Assembly: GCA_964565925.1 (NCBI GenBank)
Contig: CAZMGV010000009.1
Span: 62,001 to 126,000 of the forward strand
DNA from: CAZMGV01 sp964565925
Lineage (GTDB): Bacteria; JAGRBM01; JAHCIT01
Direction of reading: 5' to 3'
Length of the DNA stretch: 64,000 bases
In this document: positions 50,031 to 61,003 of the stretch, in pieces
Layout of the letters: each line of letters begins with the position of its first letter
Position numbering within the stretch: position 1 is the first letter of the stretch
Program-made: the position numbers and the translations under genes
Notes under the pieces: model-generated
The model's database searches: none
Seen by the model: the letters and a program-made list of their open reading frames with translations, nothing else
Told to the model about the DNA's origin: nothing

Positions 50031-51221
50031 TCAATGGTCCAGCGCCCGCGACGCGTCCTTGTTCTTGGGATTGGCCGCCAGCGCCAGCCGGTAGTTCTTG
50101 TCGGCGAGCTGCCGGTCCCCGGCGATCTCGTGGATCTTCCCGAGCATGAAATAAGCGCTGGAAATGTTCTTCCGGTCGACGGGCCCGGCGTTCACATAGG
50201 CGGTCAGGTCGTCGCGTGCCTTGTCGAACTCCTTGCGCGTGAAGTTGATCTCGCCTCGGTTGAAATAACCTTTCGGATATTCCGGGGCGATCTCGATCAT
50301 CCGCGTATAGTATTTCGCCGCTCCGTCCCAGTCGTTCAGGGCTTCCCGGGCGTGACCGCGCAGCAGCAGCGCGGTCACGTTATTGGGGTAGGATTTCTCG
50401 ACACTGGCGCCGACCTTTTCGACGTCGTCGAACCGGTTGAGACGCCGGTACATCCACATGAGCGAAATGTCGGCGATCGGCTTGGCGAATTCGCCTTCGG
50501 CGGCGGCGCGCTCCACCCGGCGCAGGCCTTTCTTGCGGTTGTCGGGCAGGAAGAACAGGAATTTCCCGAGCCGTTCGCTCACGACGAATTCGTAAAGACC
50601 GAGTCCGAACTCGGGGTCCGCGAAATCGGGCGCCACGTCTTTGGCCTTGTCCAGTTCAGTTAGGGCCGACTGCGCCCGACGGTAAGCCGCGAACGGGTTT
50701 TCGTCCCAGAACTCGAGCATGGAGGAGTTGCCGTATATGACCGCCCGCATGAAGCGCCAGCCGCCTACGTAGGGATCGGCCGGTGGCGGCCGGTCCAGCC
50801 TGAGCATCGCTTTCTTCACCGTGGCCCGCAGCTCCGAGAGAGTGTCGTCGGATTTGGTCTCCAGATACTGGATGGTCAGCGCTATCGATTCGCCCATGGG
50901 TCCGAGCACGTTGTTCGGATGGGTGTCGTCGAAGGCTCCAAACAGAGCCCGGGCCTCCGCGTATTTCCGGTTGAGGATCAGGTCCCGGCCCCTGGTGAGG
51001 GTCTGATAGGTATCGGGTTCGTAATACCGGCTCTGAACCGGTGCCGATCCGGTGATCGCTTCCTGCACGGACGTGGCTGGCGACGGCGGCACACCCTGGG
51101 GTGCACCACTTTCGCTGGAAGCGACAACATCATTGCTGACGGAAGCGTCAGCCACCCGGGCTGACGGGAGTTGAAGCAAGAGAATGAGGGCTGGGACCAG
51201 CATCTTTACATTGTGACTCAC
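50031..51221 (-). CDS. Exported TPR-repeat protein
   Basis: The 396-residue protein has a signal peptide (MLVPALILLLQLPSARVADA region) and tetratricopeptide helices in the C-terminal half (PNNVTALLLRGHAREALNDWDGAAKYYTRMIEIAPEYPKGYFNRGEI, then IHEIAGDRQLADKNYRLALAANPKNKDA). The N-terminal half is also helical but less regular. Start chosen at GTG 51221 because GAGGAG lies just upstream; an ATG at 51278 is the longer option. A periplasmic scaffolding role is plausible. Divergent from the patatin gene. Confidence 0.8.
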   Translation of the reverse strand: MSHNVKMLVPALILLLQLPSARVADASVSNDVVASSESGAPQGVPPSPATSVQEAITGSAPVQSRYYEPDTYQTLTRGRDLILNRKYAEARALFGAFDDTHPNNVLGPMGESIALTIQYLETKSDDTLSELRATVKKAMLRLDRPPPADPYVGGWRFMRAVIYGNSSMLEFWDENPFAAYRRAQSALTELDKAKDVAPDFADPEFGLGLYEFVVSERLGKFLFFLPDNRKKGLRRVERAAAEGEFAKPIADISLMWMYRRLNRFDDVEKVGASVEKSYPNNVTALLLRGHAREALNDWDGAAKYYTRMIEIAPEYPKGYFNRGEINFTRKEFDKARDDLTAYVNAGPVDRKNISSAYFMLGKIHEIAGDRQLADKNYRLALAANPKNKDASRALDH

Positions 51222-51353
51222 CGGGCTCCTCGAAAACAGGCGAAGATTGAACGGGGTTAATCTTGTCTTTGTTGTCATAAGTGCGGTTCCTCTGCTGCTG
51301 AATCTTTCGCGTATCTTTCGGTCCCGGGTATGTTATGGCTTTGCACCGGACCG

Positions 51354-52250
51354 ATGAGTGATCTGAGACACATACAGGCGAACGGCCGTGGAAACGGGAG
51401 CGGGCAGGGAAGGACGGCCATTGTCGCCGAAGGCGGCGGCATGCGCGGAATTTTTTCGTCCGGCGTTCTGGACGCGTTTGCCGAAGCCGGATTCGATCCG
51501 TTCGATCTGGCTATCGGCACTTCAGCTGGGGCCTGCACGCTGGCATCCCATCTCGCCGGCCAGACGGGCAGAAACCGCCGGGTATTCACCGGCCAGATGA
51601 GCCGCCCCGAATTTGTCAGCCTGTGGCGTTATCTGCGTGGTGGACATCTGCTCGAGCTGGACTGGCTCTGGGATACCCTGGATCAGGAAGACCGCCTGAA
51701 TGTGGAAGCCGCCACCAGCAGGCCGGGTATTGAATTCGTCGTGGTGGCGACCAGCGCCCTCACGGGCCGCCCGGTCTATTTCCAGCCAAGCGCTCCGGAA
51801 CTGAACCCCATGCTCAAGGGTTCCAGCGCCGTCCCGGTCCTTTATAGAGGCCCGGTGCAGATCGGGACCGAAGCGGTTGTGGACGGCGGGGTGGCCGATC
51901 CCATTGCCGTCGAAGAAGCCTACCGGCGGGGTGCCCGGCGGATACTCGTTATCCGGACCCGCCCGGGGTCCTACGTGAAATCCCCGGGTATCGAGAGCTG
52001 GTTCGGGCGGAAGCTGCTGGCGGGGTATCCGGAACTGGCAAAAGCCATTTCGGTCCAGGCCGCAACGTACCGGCGGGCCGTGGAGTTTATCCGCCAGCCC
52101 CCCCCGGATTGCCAGATCATTGAAATTGCTCCGGAAAAACCGCTTCTGACCGGCAGAACCACGCAACAGAAGGCCGCCCTGGAGGCCGACTATGCCTTGG
52201 GCAAGAAACTGGGCCAACGGGCCATGGTTGACTGGCTGAAAACCGGTTAA
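51354..52250 (+). CDS. Patatin-like phospholipase
   Basis: The 298-residue protein has the patatin set: oxyanion loop EGGGMRGIFSSGVLDAF, nucleophile GTSAGA and the Asp dyad in VDGGVADPI. The family deacylates phospholipids or other lipids in the cytoplasm or at the inner membrane face. Length and the VIRTRPGSY region match the YjjU-like subgroup. Start uncertain: an in-frame ATG at 51330 would add eight residues; neither has a strong ribosome site. Confidence 0.88.
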   Translation: MSDLRHIQANGRGNGSGQGRTAIVAEGGGMRGIFSSGVLDAFAEAGFDPFDLAIGTSAGACTLASHLAGQTGRNRRVFTGQMSRPEFVSLWRYLRGGHLLELDWLWDTLDQEDRLNVEAATSRPGIEFVVVATSALTGRPVYFQPSAPELNPMLKGSSAVPVLYRGPVQIGTEAVVDGGVADPIAVEEAYRRGARRILVIRTRPGSYVKSPGIESWFGRKLLAGYPELAKAISVQAATYRRAVEFIRQPPPDCQIIEIAPEKPLLTGRTTQQKAALEADYALGKKLGQRAMVDWLKTG

Positions 52251-52384
52251 AAGCCTGTGAATCTGTTTTGACGCGGGTTGAATGACCGCGTTATTCGGGC
52301 CAGATTGCAAAACGCTGCTTCCGGAGGTTTGTTTATACCCGGAGCGGCGTTTTCGGGGAATGTCCGCAGGGGGGATCTGTAACG

Positions 52385-54703
52385 GTGAAATCCTTTGTCA
52401 TGCGCTTCATGGGCGTATTCGTAGCCCTTGTTCCGGTGCTGTCCGGTTGCGGACAGGACAATGTCGATAATCTCGACCGGTCCATAGCCAAACCGCAGAT
52501 ATTCGCATTCCAGGCTTCGCCGGTGCCGCTGTCCCCGGGGGTTCCGACCCACGTCAGCTGGTCCTGGCGGTTCGTGAACGATATCCTGCCGGCGCCGACC
52601 TGCGAAATCGACCAGGGAGTGGGCGTGGTCCTGAACGGCGACGCGACGACGATCGCGGTGGATGTGGATACCGATTTCACGCTGACCTGTACGAACCGCG
52701 CCGGTACCGGCACGGCGGTTTTTAAAGTCCTGACAACCGGTAATCCGCCTCCCAACGGTGACATCCTCCTTCCGCCCGGTGTCACTATCAATGCGGGCGA
52801 TTCGGTCGATTTCCTCAGCGCCTGTAATGACGATACGGACCTGCCGGCCGCGCTCGTTCACCTGTGGAACTTCGGCGGCGCGGCGTCCGATTCCACCGTT
52901 CAGAACCCGGGTCCGGTCCGGTTCCCGAGTCCCGGCCGCTACACCGTCACCTATACCTGCACCGATTCGCTGGGTGCACCGGATCCAACCCCCGATACGG
53001 TGGTTGTGGCGGTCATGGGATATCAGGCGGCTGCGAGCGGTGCCGTCACGGGCGGTCCGGTCGCAGTGGCCGTGGCGGATCTGAACAACGATACGTTCCA
53101 GGACATCGTCTATGTGAAAAATACGGACGGAAAGGTTTCCGTCCGTCTGCGGGATGCAGCCACACCGGCGAATTTCCTCGCCGACGTCGACTATGCGACC
53201 GGCACGAACGTATCCCTGTCGCCAGTGGCGGTCGCTGTCGCCGATGTGAACGGTGATACGCGGCCCGATCTCGTCGTCGCCAACCAGGCCGACGACACGG
53301 TCGCCGTACTGCTACAGAACGCCACGACGGCCGGAGCCTTCGACGCGGCGGTCACCTACGCCACGGGTGACGGCCCGTCGGCGGTCGCCGTCGCCGACTT
53401 CAACAACGATACGAAGGCCGACATTGCTGTTGTGAACACGACCGACAGCACCCTCAGCATCCTGATGCAGGACCCGCTGACGGCCGGGATCTTCCTTGCG
53501 GCCGACAACTATACGACCGGTAACACGCCGACGTCGCTGGCGGCCGGGCTGCTGAATTCGGACGACCGCATCGACATCGTGGTGGCGTCATCCGGATCGA
53601 ACCAGATTTCGCTCCATTTCCAGTTCGGCTCGCCCAACGACCCCGGCCACTTCCGCCCGAAGCTGGATTATGCGGCCGGAAGCGGACCGTCGTCGGTCGT
53701 GCTGGCCGACTTCAACGGCGATTCGCGGCTGGATATCGCCGTCACGAACCCGGCGAGCGATGAAGTCTCGCTGCTGCTCCAGAACTCGGCCCCGCTGACC
53801 AAGGGGACTTTCGCGGTCCGCGTGCCCTACGCGGCCGGTGACAATCCGTCGTTTGCGGCGGCTTCCGACATCAATGGCGACGGTCTGGCGGATCTGCTGG
53901 TTGCGAACCGCAGCTCTGACAACATCTCGCTCCTGCTCCCGGACCGCGCCCACGCCGGCAAGTTCCTGGACCAGATCGTGGTCCCCACGGGCGATGGACC
54001 GGTGGGTCTTGCGGCCGGAAACCTGAATACGGACGCGCTGCCCGATCTCGTGACGGCGGATGTGGATGGCGGCACGATCTCGGTTGTCAGCCACACGCTC
54101 CCCCAGCCCGGTGTCTCGGCGCTGCATCTGGCGCCGGAGGCGACCAACACCGCCAGCGTATTCTCGTTCTTTGTGATCGTGCAGCCCGCGACGACGGTGA
54201 CCTGGACGGTGGATCTGACTAACGACGCGGGCGCCGCCCTGAGCGCGCCGACTTCGGGTACCTGCGCCACCACTCTCCAGTGCTCCGGAACGCTGACGGC
54301 GAGCGGCGCCGTATCGATTACCGTCACCGGCGGAACCGACACTGTCGCCACACTGACGACCTCGGCCACCGATACGTTGATCACCGACAGCGACTCGGTC
54401 GATCTTACGGTGGACAAGACGCCGCCTGCGGATCCCGTTATTACAACAAACGGCGGGGCCGATTTTAATGTCATTTCCCCGGATGTCGTCATTCAGGGAA
54501 CCGTCGCCGCCGATACGGCGATGATTCAGGTCCAGACGGTCGCGGCGGGCGTCTTCACGGACGTCGCCGGGTACGTCGCCGGCTCCACGACGTGGACCTA
54601 TAACGGGACCATCGACCTCGGCCTGACGGTTCCATACTGCTTCCAGGCTATCGACGGCGTGGGCAACATCAGCCTGACCGACTGCGTGAACGTGACGCGC
54701 TGA
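52385..54703 (+). CDS. FG-GAP/integrin-like propeller lipoprotein with PKD and Big-type domains
   Basis: The 772-residue protein starts at GTG 52385 with AGGGGGG upstream. Lipobox VLSGC gives C22. A PKD-like domain (about 120-215; WNFGGAASDSTVQNPGPVRFPSPGRYTVTYTC) precedes seven FG-GAP/VCBS units of about 55 residues with Asn/Asp calcium loops (AVADLNNDTFQDIV, AVADVNGDTRPDLV, AVADFNNDTKADIA and others), enough for one seven-bladed propeller. C-terminal Ig-like (Big) domains follow. It is probably a surface adhesin or binding scaffold. Single-gene unit. Confidence 0.85.
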   Translation: MKSFVMRFMGVFVALVPVLSGCGQDNVDNLDRSIAKPQIFAFQASPVPLSPGVPTHVSWSWRFVNDILPAPTCEIDQGVGVVLNGDATTIAVDVDTDFTLTCTNRAGTGTAVFKVLTTGNPPPNGDILLPPGVTINAGDSVDFLSACNDDTDLPAALVHLWNFGGAASDSTVQNPGPVRFPSPGRYTVTYTCTDSLGAPDPTPDTVVVAVMGYQAAASGAVTGGPVAVAVADLNNDTFQDIVYVKNTDGKVSVRLRDAATPANFLADVDYATGTNVSLSPVAVAVADVNGDTRPDLVVANQADDTVAVLLQNATTAGAFDAAVTYATGDGPSAVAVADFNNDTKADIAVVNTTDSTLSILMQDPLTAGIFLAADNYTTGNTPTSLAAGLLNSDDRIDIVVASSGSNQISLHFQFGSPNDPGHFRPKLDYAAGSGPSSVVLADFNGDSRLDIAVTNPASDEVSLLLQNSAPLTKGTFAVRVPYAAGDNPSFAAASDINGDGLADLLVANRSSDNISLLLPDRAHAGKFLDQIVVPTGDGPVGLAAGNLNTDALPDLVTADVDGGTISVVSHTLPQPGVSALHLAPEATNTASVFSFFVIVQPATTVTWTVDLTNDAGAALSAPTSGTCATTLQCSGTLTASGAVSITVTGGTDTVATLTTSATDTLITDSDSVDLTVDKTPPADPVITTNGGADFNVISPDVVIQGTVAADTAMIQVQTVAAGVFTDVAGYVAGSTTWTYNGTIDLGLTVPYCFQAIDGVGNISLTDCVNVTR

Positions 54704-54770
54704 ATCTTTCCGGCTAAGACCCTCGCGGCTGGTGCCTCAGGCTGCCGGCCGGAGCCGGTTCCATTATCTT

Positions 54771-57254
<2,484 letters not shown>

Positions 57255-57260
57255 CGCCGG

Positions 57261-57728
57261 TTATTTGCGGTCCCGTTTCCTGTCCTTGTTTCTGGCAGGA
57301 CGTCCCGGATGCAACTCCTTCATCATCTCCAGTTCTTCCATATTCGGCGGATTTTCCCGGATCTGCTCGCGGATCTTCTGCTGCCGTTCCGGCGCATCCT
57401 GATACCACTGGCGCCTCATCTCGGTCCGCAGGTCATGTTCGGAGCGTTCCTGCTCGCGCTCTGCCTTGCGCTGGGCCCGGCGCTCTTCGCGTTCGGCCTG
57501 CCGGGCTTCGTATTTCGCCTGGGCATTCAGATCGGCGTCGAGCTGCGCCTGATCATTCGACGTAATGTCTCCGGCGGGAATATCAATTCCGGCAGAATTC
57601 CCTTTACCGGTGGAAGCACTCGATCGGGCTGCCTGGGACTCCGACCAGTCCCGCAGGAACCAGCCGCCGGTCGCACCGGCGACACAGAGTGCTGAAAGGA
57701 TGATCGCCCGTTTTCTGCCGGCCGTCAT
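57261..57728 (-). CDS. Small anchored, charged coiled protein (pair member B)
   Basis: The 155-residue protein has an N-terminal membrane segment with G-GGWFLRD (about 7-27) and a long helix rich in Arg/Glu/Gln (about 70-140), likely a coiled coil. The N-terminal GGWFLR motif and overall layout match the upstream gene at 57725, with which it overlaps by four bases (ATGA). I do not recognise a family; resemblance to periplasmic metal-sensing or folding helpers is only by general layout. Confidence 0.7.
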   Translation of the reverse strand: MTAGRKRAIILSALCVAGATGGWFLRDWSESQAARSSASTGKGNSAGIDIPAGDITSNDQAQLDADLNAQAKYEARQAEREERRAQRKAEREQERSEHDLRTEMRRQWYQDAPERQQKIREQIRENPPNMEELEMMKELHPGRPARNKDRKRDRK

Positions 57729-58261
57729 TGCGTGCCGCCAGTCTTTTCGCCGGGCCGAGGCGCTTCTTCAATGACCTGTCCCTGCTCGTCCAGGACTCTC
57801 GGATTGATTTTCGGTGGCATGATGAGCGGTCCGGTCGGGCGGTTCGGATCGGGGAAATCTTTCATGAACTCTTCCCGCCGCATCCGGTTCGCTTCCCGCC
57901 TGATTTCCGCCAGTTCTTTCTTCTTCTGCCGGGCATTACGCATATTCTCGATCACGGCCTTGCGGGCGGCCTTATGCTCTTCCCGTATCCGCTGAATCTC
58001 GGCTTCACGGCTGACGGAATCGGACGGCGCGTCGGGAGGGGCCGCCGGGATATTCGCATCGGCAGTTGCCGCTCCCGGAGCGGGTTCGGCGGTTTGCAGA
58101 GAGCCGGCCTGCTCCGCTGGAGGAGGCGTTGCGGGCCGAGTGCGTGACGCACGTTTCACCTGGGACGGTGGCCTGGCCGGTTTCGTGACAAAACCGCGCA
58201 GAAACCAGCCGCCAGCGATTGCGGCTGCCAATACGGCTGAAAATAACAGGCCCTGCTTCAT
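57725..58261 (-). CDS. Small anchored, charged coiled protein (pair member A)
   Basis: The 178-residue protein starts at ATG 58261 (membrane segment 5-22 with AGGWFLRGF); an upstream in-frame ATG at 58312 would add 17 residues. After a Pro/Ala-rich linker there is an Arg/Glu/Lys helix (about 90-140) and a conserved-looking tail PNRPTGPLIMPPKINPRVLDEQGQVIEE. It is a probable paralog of the next gene, with which it overlaps. Function unknown; export or anchoring is inferred. Confidence 0.7.
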   Translation of the reverse strand: MKQGLLFSAVLAAAIAGGWFLRGFVTKPARPPSQVKRASRTRPATPPPAEQAGSLQTAEPAPGAATADANIPAAPPDAPSDSVSREAEIQRIREEHKAARKAVIENMRNARQKKKELAEIRREANRMRREEFMKDFPDPNRPTGPLIMPPKINPRVLDEQGQVIEEAPRPGEKTGGTQ

Positions 58262-58367
58262 ACGTGCGGACACAACCCGTTTCCGGATCCCGGCAATGGA
58301 TATTAGGTCCATGCCACCGTGGCAAGCGGACCGGACAGGAACCGGATTAAATCTCCTCCACAAAAGA

Positions 58368-58399
58368 AAAGGCCGGTGCGGTCTCCCGCACCGGCCTTT
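58368..58399. terminator. Strong bidirectional hairpin terminator
   Basis: A perfect 14-base stem (AAAGGCCGGTGCGG with its complement) and a 4-base loop; TTTTC follows on the minus strand. It ends the glycine-rich lipoprotein transcript. Confidence 0.85.
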
Positions 58400-58425
58400 C
58401 CGGTCGGCCTCAAATCCGTAAGGGA

Positions 58426-60606
58426 TTAGAGGTCGGCGGTTCCGGAGCTGTTAACGATATTGATACCGTCAACAAACACGTCGCCGTTCGAGTCGTCGGG
58501 AGCCTTCGAGCCCGCCGCCACGTTGGCCTTTCCGGAGGCGTCGGACACGCCGCTGGTCGTGAGGACCTCGATGTAACCGCCCTCGCCGCCCAGGTCGGTG
58601 CCGGTCGCACTGCCGCCGGTGGAGGTCAGGTTGGCCGTCGTCTTCGTGCCGTCGCGGCTGTCGAGGATGACCTCATAGCCGTTGCCGCCGGTTCCGGTGC
58701 CGGTGCCCGCGCCGCCGTTGCTGGTCTGTTCAGCCGTATTCAGCAGTTTGCCGTCGGAGTACCATTCGATGTAACCGGCATCGCCGCCGTTGCAGTTGGC
58801 GCTGCCCGTGCAGCTGCCGCCGTTGGTGACGACCGTGCCGTGGTTCTCAAGCTTGAAGTCTTCCTCCGAATAGAAATTGCCGCCGTCGCAGGCAGAGGTC
58901 TTGCCGTTACCGCTCGAGAGGTCGATCTTGCTGTTGTTCAGAAGATACTGGATGTCGCCGGTGATCTTGGAGTTGAGAATCGCCGGAACGTCGTAGTCCT
59001 GGTCGAGCTCGAAGTAGTACGCGCAGCCGCCTGCTCCGTCGGTGCCGTTGCCGCCCCGGCCGGTGAAGTCGGTTTCCGTGATCATCGCGCCCATCCAGTA
59101 GTTGCCGTCGGCGTCCGACGTGTAGGCGTTGAAGAAGGTAGAATCGTCGTAGACGCTTCCGCCGTCAACGCGGCCGTCGCCGCCGGACCAGTTCCAGTTG
59201 TCGTAACCGAAATACTTGACCGAGGACTGGTAGTTGTCGAACGGACGGGCATAGCCGTCGTAATCGGTGTCGTTCACGAGGAAACCGCCGTCGCCGCCAG
59301 AGCCCGTGCCCGTGCCCGCGTCGCCGCCACGGATATCCATATCCATGCTGACCCACACTCGTCCGGACTTTTCGGACGATTCGAGCGAAGTCTCCGAATA
59401 GCCCGCGATCTGCACGCCGTAGTAGCTGGTGCAGCAGCTGTAGTCGTTGGCGCTGTTGCCACCGTCGCCGTCGCCGGCGCCGTTGGCGCCCTTGGCGTTC
59501 AGCTTGCCGGAGACGAGCACGTCGCCGTTATAGCCGTAGATGCCGACGTAGTAGCAGCCGTCGCCGCCGTCAGCGTCGTCGGCCGAGGAGGTGCCGTCGC
59601 CGCCCGGACAATCGATGTCGCCGGAGTTGATCACGTCGCCCATGCCATCGTTATAGATTTCGATGTATTCCGCGCCGTTGCCGCCGCCCAGCTTGCCGGT
59701 GCCGCCTGCGCCCACCAGGTGGCCGCTGTTGTAGGCGCCGCCGTAGGAGGAGTCGGTGTAGATGTAGATATCGCCCGCGTCTCCGCCGTAGTCGCTCGAG
59801 CTGGAGCCTCCTGACGACGTAAGGTCGCCGGTGTTGAACACGCTGACGTCATCCGACTTGAGGGCGATTTCGCCGCCATTGCCGCCGTCACCGTCGGTGC
59901 AGTTGCCGCCCACGGCCGAGACCGTGCCCTGGTTGACCACCGTGCCGTTGGCATAAAGGTGGATATAGACGGCCGCGTTGGCGCAGGCCGCCTTGGCGTC
60001 GCCATTTACCGAGCCGTCCTTGGTGATGACCAGGTTGGCCGGGTAGTTGTTCCAGCGCAGACGGGCCGGTTCGTCGCCCAGCGCGTCGCCCGGATCGGTA
60101 ACGTCAACTCCGCCCAGAATCAGCGTGCCTTCGATCAGTACGCCGTCGGAGAAGCTGAGAACGATACGGTCCGCCAGACCCGACGAACTGGAGCAGTCCC
60201 AGTCCGAGCAGTTCGGGTTGATCGTGAGGGTCGCACCCTTCTGGATCCAGAGGCCGGTCGCCACGTCGGTATCGTCGTCGCCGAGGATCGTGTCGTCGCC
60301 GATCGCGAGGTCGGTTCCGACTTCAAAGGTCTTGTTGCCGGTAATCGTACGCGGGTTGATGCCCAGGTACGGATTGATGTTCTGCGGGAGGTCGAAGTGG
60401 GTGTCCACCGAGCCGCCGCGACGGACTTCCAGGTTTCCGCCCGTGTACGTGTAGAAATACACCAGGCCGCCGTCACCGCCGTAGTCGCCGGTGCCGCCCT
60501 GCATGAGGACGTTGCGGCCGCCGCCGCCTCCGCCTCCACCGCAGCCCGCCAGCAGCGCCGCTGCCGCGAGACTCAAACCAATCGTCTTGCTCATTGAAAA
60601 CTTCAT
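58426..60606 (-). CDS. Large glycine-rich repeat lipoprotein
   Basis: The 726-residue protein starts at an ATG at 60606 behind AAGGGGAAAAC. Lipobox LLAGC (C22) is followed at once by a run of eight glycines. The rest alternates Gly/Asp/Asn/Ser-rich stretches (GGDGG, GGNG) with short strands such as VYIHLYANGTVVNQGTVSA and YIEIYNDGMGDVINSGDI, a repeat of about 50-60 residues that looks like a parallel beta-helix of the pectin-lyase/autotransporter sort. It is probably a cell-surface protein, perhaps calcium binding through the DGGDGG turns. No known family recognised. Confidence 0.8.
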   Translation of the reverse strand: MKFSMSKTIGLSLAAAALLAGCGGGGGGGGRNVLMQGGTGDYGGDGGLVYFYTYTGGNLEVRRGGSVDTHFDLPQNINPYLGINPRTITGNKTFEVGTDLAIGDDTILGDDDTDVATGLWIQKGATLTINPNCSDWDCSSSSGLADRIVLSFSDGVLIEGTLILGGVDVTDPGDALGDEPARLRWNNYPANLVITKDGSVNGDAKAACANAAVYIHLYANGTVVNQGTVSAVGGNCTDGDGGNGGEIALKSDDVSVFNTGDLTSSGGSSSSDYGGDAGDIYIYTDSSYGGAYNSGHLVGAGGTGKLGGGNGAEYIEIYNDGMGDVINSGDIDCPGGDGTSSADDADGGDGCYYVGIYGYNGDVLVSGKLNAKGANGAGDGDGGNSANDYSCCTSYYGVQIAGYSETSLESSEKSGRVWVSMDMDIRGGDAGTGTGSGGDGGFLVNDTDYDGYARPFDNYQSSVKYFGYDNWNWSGGDGRVDGGSVYDDSTFFNAYTSDADGNYWMGAMITETDFTGRGGNGTDGAGGCAYYFELDQDYDVPAILNSKITGDIQYLLNNSKIDLSSGNGKTSACDGGNFYSEEDFKLENHGTVVTNGGSCTGSANCNGGDAGYIEWYSDGKLLNTAEQTSNGGAGTGTGTGGNGYEVILDSRDGTKTTANLTSTGGSATGTDLGGEGGYIEVLTTSGVSDASGKANVAAGSKAPDDSNGDVFVDGINIVNSSGTADL

Positions 60607-60734
60607 GTTTTCCCCTTGTTAATGTGAATTAGCCAAAGCCAAGTCCGGGCCGATTGTATCGAAAATGTAACGGCGTTCAATAGCGGGAATCATAATTTCT
60701 TTAGCCGTATAAATGTGTTTTCGGTCACGGTTAA

Positions 60735-60886
60735 CCGGCTTTCATCAAGCCGGGAGAAGCAACTTTATCTTAATTTGCTATTGCATAAAATTGCCTGCAG
60801 AAAATCCGTTCCGTTTGACCTCCCGGACGGCGAGAATTAGAAGGTTCGATACATTCCGTCCGGACTCCGTCCGGACGGCTGTTTTT
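60735..60886 (+). ncRNA. Candidate small RNA ending in a strong terminator
   Basis: A 7-base hairpin CCGGCTT/AAGCCGG (60735-60753) and a terminator at 60856-60886 lie in a 305-base gap with no gene on the plus strand. The terminator has no coding source upstream, so an untranslated transcript is likely. A promoter was not convincingly found; TAAAAT near 60786 is a possible -10. The rest of the gap 60607-60734 is A+T-rich and probably holds the lipoprotein promoter on the minus strand. Confidence 0.3.
60856..60886 (+). terminator. Orphan Rho-independent terminator before tRNA-Ser
   Basis: CCGTCCGGAC and GTCCGGACGG form a 10-base stem with a 3-base loop, followed by CTGTTTTT. It lies 25 bases before tRNA-Ser. 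Confidence 0.8.
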
Positions 60887-60911
60887 CTTGATCCCGGATT
60901 CACCGGGCGCC

Positions 60912-61003
60912 GGAGAGTTGGCCGAGTGGCTGAAGGCGGCGGCTTGCTAAGCCGTTATAGGGCGTTTGTCCTATCGAGGGTTCGAATCCCTCACTCTCCG
61001 CCA
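60912..61003 (+). tRNA. tRNA-Ser (anticodon GCU)
   Basis: Acceptor arms GGAGAGT/ACTCTCC, a long variable arm typical of class II tRNAs, anticodon loop CTTGCTAAG with GCU, T-arm GGTTCGAATCC, and an encoded CCA give 92 bases. Its 3' end lies within the recombinase frame on the other strand, marking it as the element's attachment site. Confidence 0.95.

Noticed and set aside
52265..52290. A second TGAATGAC-type operator upstream of the FG-GAP gene
   Set aside because: The symmetry is imperfect (TTGAATGACCGCGTTATTC) and the arms do not match the accC dyad well enough.
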